Positions 55,361 to 64,000 of a DNA stretch of 64,000 nucleotides are shown one piece after another. Location: NCBI GenBank assembly GCA_012064415.1, contig SSNU01000226.1, positions 1 through 64,000 of the forward strand. The letters run 5' to 3'. This DNA is from Gyrodactylus bullatarudis (taxonomy: Eukaryota > Platyhelminthes > Monogenea > Gyrodactylidea > Gyrodactylidae). The notes under the pieces are model-generated. The model was not told where the DNA came from. It made no database searches and saw only the letters and a list, made by a program, of their open reading frames with translations. The position numbers were made by a program, and so were the translations under genes. Position 1 is the stretch's first letter. Every line of letters starts with the position of its first letter.

Positions 55361-56389
55361 TTCTGTTTAATCATTCACTTTGATTTTTTTCAACTTTCAA
55401 ACCTTACCGAAATTATGATTCCGAATCTGAAAGCTAACTTATAGATAACAGAGGTTAAAATAGGCAATTTCACTATTTTTTACGATGGATTTAGTTATTT
55501 GATTTTTTCCAAGGCTTCAGCAAATAAGTTTTCAAAAAAACGCTCTATAGCCTCTTCCTGGTATGATAGAGAGAAATTCTAAGTGGAAATTAATCAGAAC
55601 AAAAGATCGTCTTCCTATTGAAAAATTTGAGATTCTGGTTTGGAACCGTAGGAAATTTCTAGCAGGAATGTTGTCGATTCTGATTCGTCGAGAAATACTC
55701 AATTTCTATTGGTCTATTATTCATGAGTTTTGGAGTAGAAATGGCATACAACTAACGTGTCATTGAATATTCACATAACTCTCGTCATTTTACCTTTAAA
55801 TATTTGACAAAATTTACAAATAATCACTCTTGTTTGAGTAACTATTTCTACTGTCTTTGAACTCTATCGCGCGAGAAGGTGTTGGGAGATGAAGGGTTAG
55901 ATCGTAAAAAGGATTATAAATTTCCCCTAATAAAATCTATTTCTGTAATTGCAAACATGAATTAAATTATGAATATTTTCATTTATTTAAATTTTCTTAG
56001 GCCTTAGTTATAGCTAACTCATATTGATTTTAATTTTGCCGATCTTTTAAATGAAATAATAAAGTCTTTAAATCGAATGTTTTTACTATTCGACTCTAAA
56101 AAAATAAGTAGCAAGTGAAAAATGTTCATACTGAACATCTCCCTGAAGAGTTACTACTTATTTTATTTATTTTTGATAAATAATATTCTCTGTCTATTTT
56201 CCCATTTTACAAATAATAATCAAATCATTCAAAGGAAAAATCAGGTTGGAATATGAACCCTGGTGGTTATGTATGTATTCTAGTTCAATAAAAAATAATA
56301 ATTCATAAGGAGAATAATAAAATAGAAAGAGAATTGGATACATGAATAAATCTAATGGAAAAGTCATATTTGACGATAAAAAAAATTCT
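55361..56389. other. intergenic stretch
   Basis: No gene or recognisable repeat. It lies between the convergent ends of four-pass gene 2 (+) and the LCAT-like gene (-). Confidence 0.4.
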
Positions 56390-58715
56390 TCACAAGTTAA
56401 ACAAATGTAAGAACTGATTGAAAATTCTCAAGATATTACGTCGAAATGTTAAGGAAGGAGAAGATGAGCCAACAAGTTCCGTAATTATGTCAACGTATCT
56501 CTTATCACCGATTATTGCCAAATGTTCGGCTCCAGGAAGTTCAATTACTTTAACATTTGGCCATTTTTTGCAGGCTTGAAGACTTTTCAAATTGACAGTA
56601 CCGTCACCATTCCCATAAATGATTGTAGGATTTTGATCGGGAAATTGACCATAAATGTATGAGGGTGGGGAATAAACAGCCTAAAAACAGTTTCAATATT
56701 AAAAGGATAAATATATTCTCATAAATAAGCCTGATAAGATTGAATTTAATACGTCTTGTTCAATGGTTTTCATCCAAGTTAAAAAATTTTCAAAAAATAG
56801 CATTAAAGTCGGTTTATTCTATGAAATTATACTGCTTTAAATGGAAGTTCAAAATTTGTATTTTATATCTTGGATTCGAGTCGGAATTCGCTATAATATA
56901 CAGTCGAATATAAAACTACGGATCTTTATTTTAACCCCTTCGTGAGGGCGATATTTCAAAGTCGGAAATTCTCAGTTCTAACGCATATCACATAGTCTAT
57001 TTTATAATTCACGCTTAACAAATCACAGAAATACTAGAAAATCCCAAAGAGCTATCTAAACTTGGATCAAATAGGCATAATAAAATTTACTTGATAGTAG
57101 ATTGGAAATTCAATAGAAAATCGATTGGTTTTCTTATCGACTCTTATAGGGGTAAGTACTATTGATATAAAATAATCATAATTAGAAAGAGATAATCAAA
57201 CAGATAACTTTATATTAAATCTTTCACTAAAAGTATAAATTTTGAAAATTAGTAAACTTTAATCTTTGATTATTTTAATGTCTATTCAATTTCACGTTAT
57301 TTTCTTGAGAATTTTATTAAAATAGTTTAAAACTATTCTTTTAGGTCTAAGGTTCATCTTGTAGCATTGCATTCTAGGCCTAATTTGTTTTATATATGGG
57401 TCAATTAAAGTTTGTAAATGATAAAAAAAATCTATAGATTTCATCGTTACATTTTATAGAAAAACTCTTTGTTGATTCAGGATATAAATAAAATGAATTA
57501 CAAATTCAATTACCCGTAAGAGTTGATATGATAATCTTCAAATTAACAAAAACTTACTTGTTCAATTGTTGGTAGACTAGTTCCATAAATGCAAATAAAA
57601 TCATTAATTCCAGTGGGTATTTGAAGACCATCAAAGTTTAGGAGAGAAAGCTCGTAGAATCGATAAGCATTCTCGTACTTGATGTCTATAAAGAATTGTT
57701 TATAGTCGACAGATGAATAATTCCTATCTGGAGTAATTATTAAAGGTATTTCAGGTGGAAATATATCTGGATTCGGAAGGAGAAACGCTGTCGAAGGAAG
57801 AGATCTTTGAATTGGCCTGAATTTGAATGAGCTAACAAGGGAATCCCCAAGATTATCACCACTAGCTTCAATTTTAATTGTTTTAACTGCTCCTCCATAA
57901 GGACCACTAGTTGCAATAAATTTTTTTATATAAAATCTTTTCCAATCGTCAGTCATGGTTTCGAGGAATTTCATAGAATTTAAAACTCCCATACTATGAC
58001 CAAGTAGCACGACAGGTTTTTTAGTGGCAATATACGTATTTTCAATCAGCAGTTTCAGGTCAGAGTATAGATAATCACTTTCATCTAGAAATGAAATTGT
58101 TTAAAATTCCGAATTAAACTATATGATCAGAAAATTACATGGAGCTTTGCGCCAGTCGTAAGGAGCCCCTCTAAGTGTAAAATTCCTAACGTAATAAGGA
58201 TCTTGAATTAGATTCTGAATTAAAGGAGAAAAATATTTTGTTCTGTCATGAGATGCAGTGTCCAAATTTTCTAAAGTTTCTGTACTTCCCCATCCAGGAA
58301 AGAAAACTTTTGCATAAGGCTTGTCATATGTAGTGTTGGTCTTATCATCAAATAGCAAACTAAAGTAATAATCCATATATGACGGATCAACGAAGTAATA
58401 TAGATTAATCCAAATTGAAAAAGGTACAGTTGAATTAACTGGGATACCGTGAGCTTGACTACCACCAAAACCAGGAACGATAACAAGAGGATATTTGTCT
58501 TTCTCCACATTACCAAGTTCAGTTTCAACAAATGGACCGATAAAGTAATAACAAATTGCAATAAATAATACAGAGAATATAAATAGTAAAAGCTTTATTT
58601 ATGAATATAAAGAACTTACAAGATTGATTAAAATCAGTACGAATGAAAAAGATCTCTGTTTTGAGGTTAAGGAAAATTCCACATCATTATTTAGCTTGTG
58701 ACGTTTCTTTTCCAT
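56390..58715 (-). CDS. LCAT / group XV phospholipase A2-like acyltransferase-lipase
   Basis: Hydrolyses or transfers an acyl chain of phospholipids; family members act in lysosomes (PLA2G15) or on lipoproteins (LCAT). Exons (minus strand): 58715-58620, 58592-58139, 58084-57558, 56680-56390, giving 455 residues. A hydrophobic segment at about residues 24-50 (spanning exon 1-2) predicts a type II anchor rather than a cleaved signal. Family motifs: 'PLVIVPGFGGSQAHG', 'LRGAPYDWRKAP', the nucleophile elbow GHSMG (Ser214), 'GNGDGTVNLKSL' (Asp385) and 'LPGAEHLAIIG' (His412), so the Ser-Asp-His triad is complete. Intron 1 is 27 nt and is needed to join the TM segment in frame; intron 3 is 877 nt. PLA2G15 and LCAT cannot be told apart here. 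Confidence 0.88.
58593..58619 (-). other. 27-nt intron in the LCAT-like gene
   Basis: GTAAGT...ATAAAG on the minus strand. Its removal fuses 'FSFVLILINL' to 'LLLFIFSVLFIAICYYF', making one continuous transmembrane segment; retention gives a TAA in frame. Confidence 0.75.
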
Positions 58716-58896
58716 ATTTAAATATGATTTATAGAAAATAAGTTATTTATTTTTCAAATTTTTTGATATTTTAAAACATTGATTGACGCCAGTACTTTGT
58801 TTTACTAAATTAATTTACAGTACTTTCTCAAAAATTGTCCAGTACATATAATTTATTCCAATAAATCCTACTCACATTCTATCACAGAATAAAAGA
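58716..58896. promoter_or_regulatory. 181-bp shared promoter between LCAT-like and UBR genes
   Basis: Separates the two divergent start codons. AT-rich, without a clear TATA box or repeat. It must contain both transcription starts. Confidence 0.5.
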
Positions 58897-61800
58897 ATGG
58901 ATTCCGATTCTCGGAAAATTTTCAAAGAAGTACTTAGCATAATAATTTGTTTAGAATCTTGAAAATGCTTTCTTACAAAATGATACAGAAACTTTTAATC
59001 ACTTACTATTTGATCGATTGCGTTTAATTGCTGAAGAAATTTGCTTACCGAAATATTATAGTTCCTCTGTTGAAAATGCCGATTGCAATATTGTCTTTGG
59101 AAAATTACACGATATACTTTTTAGTGATTTTGAAAAATTTATCTTCAATAATCAAACTAATGAACAAGACACTGACATACTCATGACTGCTGAAGATAAA
59201 TTAAGAAACAAAAACGCCAAAACGATGTGTGCCTACATTATGAGAGAAAATGAAACAGTATATTCCTGCCGCGATTGTGCTGTTGATAATACATGCGTCT
59301 TTTGTAAAACATGTTTTTTCAACAGCGTTCATCGTAATCACAATTTCAAGGTAATTTTATAATTTAAGCTAGCTTCTAAATATTTGTTCAACTCTTGAAT
59401 TTTTTTTCAGATGCATACATCTTCTGGTGGCTGTTGTGATTGTGGAGACCCTGAAGCCTGGACTTCGAATCCTTGGTGTGAAATTCATCAGGGCAAAGAA
59501 ATAGTTGAAGACGAGGATGAAATTGAAGATGAAATTCGTTTAAGAAAAAAAGAAGTGTCTAACAAACTTAACAATTTGCCTACTAATGTTATAATTAGAA
59601 TAATGACGTTACTTAAACCTATTTTAGAAACTGTTAACTTTGCTTGCTTCGAGCTATTTCAGACTCGAGAGAGTAAATTTGACAAGATACTGAGTAAAAA
59701 TATCAATGAACCTATGGATGTAGACAGTCAAAATTTTATACTAGACTCGGAATATGATCCTAAATCTATTGATGCTTCAAAGTCTCTACTCTATGAACTT
59801 TGGCCTCCACCCGTTTCACATATTCCTCGAAGTCAAAGTTCTGCTGATTGTGAATCTCTTGAAATTGAATCTTTCCCAAGGACAGCTCCAAGATTTCGTA
59901 CTTCAGAAGTTCTTGCTGCAAGATGTATCAATCAATTTGAACTGGCTCATAAATACCATCCAAGGCTTTATCCTCGACCAAATGAGAACGAAATTGACGA
60001 TTGGAAACAAAAGTATTGTGTCCTTCTTTACAACAATGAGTTTCACAATTATGATCAAGTTATAAAGACACTCAAACGCGTTCTTCACAAGTCTTTCCAG
60101 GATGCCACCGGATATGTCTTAATGATCAACAATGAAGGCCGGAGTATAATCGCCAATGGACTTTCACTGAAAGGAGCTTCCTCTAAAGCATCAAGTATTA
60201 TGGTTAGTTTTTTAACCTTTCTGTTCAATTTTCTATTCAATTTGATGAAACGTTTCATTTACTTCAGAGTACATCAAAGAGTATTTCATCCAAACCCCTA
60301 AATGCAACATCATCACACTGGGATATCGTAAAAATAGAAAATCTATGTGTACACATCATTCAATGGATTATGCATCTAAGTGAGCGTGTACCGTCTGTAC
60401 GTCCTGTTATCTGTAGTGCTGTTTTTGGTCGCTTTACTAAAGAAAGTTTTATTGACGAGACAACTTCTGATGGTCAAGAAATTAAAAAAATTTTCATTGA
60501 AGAACCAGATCAATTCTCAATAACTGGATCACTAATTCACAATATAATAATCAATTATACTGTATTGTGGAAGATTCTTAGACGAGAAACTCATAACATC
60601 CTTAAAGGCCTTATCACTAAAGAGCCATTCTTTAGACTCAGTCTGTCAATGGTTTACATTAAGGTATGTTCATTTAATGAAACTTTCTTCATGAAAAGAC
60701 GAAACTTGGTTAAATTTTTTTGAGTTTTCTTTAACTTGTTAGACAATGATAATTCATAATATCGAACCAATTTATTGAATACACCAACAAGTCAAACCTA
60801 TAGGATAGCAAAATATTACTTTTATTTATTTTGTTCAATTAGATAAGTTATTACTTTAATCATAATTATGATTACTCATTTCTATGGTGATTGATTACAT
60901 GCAAAAATCACAATAAAATCACGTTGATCTAAATTCCTATAGAACTTACTTCCAACCTTGATGATGATTGATAATATCGATATAAATGGCTAACGAATTA
61001 ATTTCATAGATCTTAAATTGAAAATAGCTATTTACTGAGCCAATGATGCTCATTTATTGGTATATTTTTTTCTTCCGAAATAACTCAAGTTTGATCAACT
61101 ATTGGTTTATTTTAGCACTGTCATAAAATCTTTCAAGGATACATTTATGATGATCACAAAGAGTTGGACAACCTTATATCTCTCGATTGCCAAATTTTCA
61201 CTGTGATTAGTATAGTGAGTTTTAATAAAATATATATACGAATACTAAATAAAATTGATTGATGAATTTCCTTTTAGTCAAAAATCCTACTCGAAGATCA
61301 AAATGCTCTTAGCAACTTTCTTACTTTCCTTCATCGAAGTATTTCTGCTAATAGTGTTAAATTGCCGAATTCAACAGATGCACCTGATGCTGAGCAAACT
61401 GCTGACTCACCAGAGAACTTTAATCAAAGTCTAGATCCAACAAATAGTATGAACTCAGTTACACTCTATGATAAACTGAAAGATGTTATCAATTCATCTA
61501 TAAAACCATTTGTTAGTTAAATTTTTTTTTTCAAATCATAAAAAATCAATAAAAATATACTTTTCAGATGAAATATCGAATGATGAAAAATTTGGTTCAC
61601 GGTCTCAATTCAGAGGTCTGGCAGAAAATCGATGAAGAATCCGATCAAGTTATCCCGGCATATGTCTTTGTTTGGATCCATGATAGCCCTATAAGTCGGA
61701 CTAGATTCAATCCGTTTGAGAGATTATTCTCTACAGTCCGCAGCATCGGATACATTCTTGGGTCCCTTTTGAATTGCCGACCATTAAAGGGTGATGATCC

Positions 61801-64000
61801 TGATAATTCTTCAGTTACTTGGTGGACAGAACGATCATCTGCCAATTTTATTGAATACTTTAAACTTTTTGTTGATCTTTTGTGCCACTTTCAGGATATG
61901 AAAAGTTTCCAAAGAGCTGTACGACTTCATGTTGAACATGAAATCCAATGGATGGATGATTACTTCCTCCTCATAACTATTCTTGATGAGATTGGTTTAA
62001 CATGTCAAGTTTGCTCGACTGATGATGATGTCTTCGATTTGGCCATAAAACATCTGCAGGAAGTATTCTTAAAGAGGGTCGGAATTTATGATTTACGATT
62101 TCGTGTTGGCTCAGGACAGGCATTCTATAATAACGAAGGCCAGTTGATGAAATTGGATAAAACTGATGAGAATATCTTTTCCCATACTCCCTCTGTGTCG
62201 GATGATTCAAAATCTAATGATACTGAAAATTCCCTCCTAGTTGATGAACTTTTAGGCTTTCAAGCCTTTGGTATTAGTACTGAAGTATTTGCCTACGATG
62301 TGGGTCGTTACAGATTTAGTCTCATGCAACCTATACCTCGTCTTCTTGCTGCCATGAATGGTCTTGCCCTGGAAATGGGCAAAGATGTTGATCTCTTAAA
62401 GTTACAGGATAAGGTATGTTAATTATTTAATTGTTCTTATGACAGAAATTCGCCAATTTACTGCTTGAAAGACCTCTACAAGTGTTTGCATTTATCTCTC
62501 AATGTAATGCCAATCTATGGGTTCGCAATGGTGTTGGCATCATGAATTATGTGAGTATTCATCAGAAAATATTTCAAATTGTAAAATGTTAAACATAATT
62601 CTTTTGTATTAGCTAACGACACTTACATGTCATCAAGTTAGGTCAGAGACAATCGATCGAGATTTCCAGTTAATACAACAAATCTCTGCTTTCTTTCCTC
62701 CAGATGAACTTCATTTCAGGATACTACACAAGTTCAATCTTATCAACTATTTATTGTGAGTTTGAATAAAAAAAATAATTCTTTAAATTTTGTTATATTT
62801 TTTAAATATCTAACTTTATCATAGACAAAAGGATTCAGAACCTCTTGCTGGCCGAGTCGCTTCAATGGTCATGTATTTGAGAATAATTCTCAATATAGTT
62901 TCTGATCGTTTTAGACCTTCTGTTGGATACTTTGACTCCAAAAGAATAGCTGCAAACAAAAGTCGTCTGTTACATTACAAATCAGATAAACCTCTAATAC
63001 CAGTTCATATTGAAGAAAAGAATCCAGTTCTAATGGAAGATTTAATTCACTTTTTATCCATAAAACGCATCACGTATTCTGAATTGATAATGAACCTGCC
63101 CATTAGACCTGGTAATTCAATAATAACTAAGAATCGTGGTGCAAGAAATCCTCAAAAATCTTTAACTAATCGAAGAGCACATAGAGATATGCGGGATGAA
63201 GAATTGCAGTTAATTTTACCTGAAATCACTGTCACATCTAAAGTCAACGATAAACAGGTGTTCGAGTTAAAACCAGAAATCGCTTTTTGCCGTTTCAATA
63301 GATTCTACTATCAAAATCATTCTTCAGACCAAATGTCTGTAAGTTTTCACTTTACTTTTCCAAGTTTTATAAAATGAATTCTCAGACATTGCTTATGCAA
63401 AGATTAGAATTACAAATTTAAACTAATTGTTTTGCTCGTAATTATGAAAAAATTACCAAAAATTAAAGTCCAAATCTTTTTTTATTGTCTATAAGGGGTA
63501 TAAAGAGTTACATCAGCATGATTTCTTGTCATAGAGAAAATATTTTTTAAAATTATGAAAATAACTTTCCATTGTATCTCGATATCTCTCATAGATTACA
63601 AGATAACTCGATTTATAACCAAAAAGGGCAATCTAATCCATCATTTTGAATAGTAATTCAGTTTTATATTACAAATTCTGAAAATGAAGGGTTGTTAACA
63701 CTTTGAAATTTATAAGTATTTATTTTTTTCCACCAACAGGCTGAAGAAACAGTTAAAATTCAAGTGAACAAACTCAAGAATCACGAGAATTTAACAAAGG
63801 AGGAAAAAGATGCTTTCGAATCTTTTCCTCCCCTCCCCCCAGCACCTGTACCAGTATTCTCCTTTAACTCTGAATTCGCAGAAATTTTAAATGTTATCCG
63901 GTGTCCTACATTCATTAGAGTTATTCGACATTCTCTTGATATTGGCATGCAATATCGCCGATTATCCAACTGGTGGAGTCATGATATTAGTGATCTCATT
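58897..64000 (+). CDS. UBR1/UBR2-type N-recognin E3 ubiquitin ligase (3' part outside window)
   Basis: Binds destabilising N-terminal residues and ubiquitinates the substrate (N-degron pathway). Exons: 58897-58929, 58955-59350, 59411-60202, 60268-60663, 61116-61214, 61278-61511, 61568-62413, 62446-62550, 62613-62755, 62825-63338, 63740 to the window end: 1273 residues so far, phase-consistent. The UBR box (about 103-169) has 'VYSCRDCAVDNTCVFC', 'SVHRNHNFKMHTSSGG' and 'CDCGDPEAW'. A ClpS-like domain (about 340-400) has 'YCVLLYNNEFHNYDQVI', aligning with UBR1 YYCVLFNDEHHSYDHVI. Later blocks 'LERPLQVFAFISQCNANLWV' and 'FPPLPPAPVPVF' are also UBR1-like; UBR3 fits less well. The RING and C-terminal domain lie beyond 64000. 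Introns 1 and 7 are 25 and 32 nt. The first exon codes only 11 residues and is the least certain. Confidence 0.88.
58930..58954 (+). other. 25-nt intron in the UBR gene
   Basis: GTACTT...TGTTTAG. Without it, exon 1 (MDSDSRKIFKE) runs into a stop after 21 codons, and no in-frame ATG precedes the UBR box. With it, the frame is open from the ATG. Confidence 0.65.
62414..62445 (+). other. 32-nt intron in the UBR gene
   Basis: GTATGT...ATGACAG. Joins 'DLLKLQDK' to 'KFANLLLERPLQVF' in frame; retention gives TAA three codons into the intron. Confidence 0.8.

Noticed and set aside
1..64000. CRISPR arrays, operons, ribosome binding sites, rRNA genes
   Set aside because: The window is clearly animal nuclear DNA with spliceosomal introns; no regularly spaced short repeats or rRNA-like sequence was seen.

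Overview
This is an AT-rich stretch of an animal (bilaterian invertebrate) nuclear genome. The coding parts are interrupted by GT-AG introns, and the proteins are plain metazoan families: a VHS/GAT trafficking adaptor (TOM1-like), the ribosome-biogenesis factor TMA16, a seven-repeat delta-type protocadherin, two tetraspanin-like four-pass proteins, an LCAT/group XV phospholipase A2-like enzyme and a UBR1/UBR2-type N-recognin. Several introns are only 25-38 nt long and usually lie nearest the 5' end of the gene, while later introns run to kilobases. That pattern recalls platyhelminths (and dicyemids/orthonectids) more than arthropods or vertebrates, but the species cannot be named from the sequence alone.

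Layout. 1-15960 is repeat-rich and gene-poor: a non-LTR retrotransposon fragment (1300-2061), a long foldback element (3655-4278), an internally deleted Tc1 transposase (7007-7300), a PIF1/Helitron-type helicase remnant (10622-10935), and a hammerhead-ribozyme-bearing inverted element (12913-13574) followed by a dead mariner. 15965-18760 (-) is the TOM1-like gene and 18835-19306 (+) is TMA16, with 74 bp between their start codons. 19307-27480 is repeats plus a tRNA-like element and a Penelope-type RT fragment. 27484-51420 (+) is one protocadherin gene of 7 exons, whose 10.7, 3.2 and 6.0 kb introns are filled with mobile elements. 52344-53075 (-) and 54548-55318 (+) are a divergent pair of intronless four-pass paralogues. 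56390-58715 (-) is the LCAT-like lipase and 58897-64000 (+) is the 5' three quarters of the UBR gene, again head to head (181 bp between start codons).

The most interesting layer lies between the genes. Two families of short repeats contain sequences that fold as type I hammerhead self-cleaving ribozymes: conserved CTGATGA and GAAA boxes, a stem III hairpin, an NUH cleavage triplet and complementary stem I strands. At least five copies keep every invariant core base. In several copies a CCAAT box and a TATA box sit just upstream. One locus has two ribozymes in tandem, 211 bp apart, and another is an inverted ribozyme dimer inside a 14-bp target-site duplication. This resembles retrozymes or the terminal repeats of Penelope-like elements, and a Penelope-type RT remnant is present in the same window.

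Gene functions are largely independent housekeeping and membrane roles. The head-to-head arrangement of three gene pairs suggests shared promoter regions.
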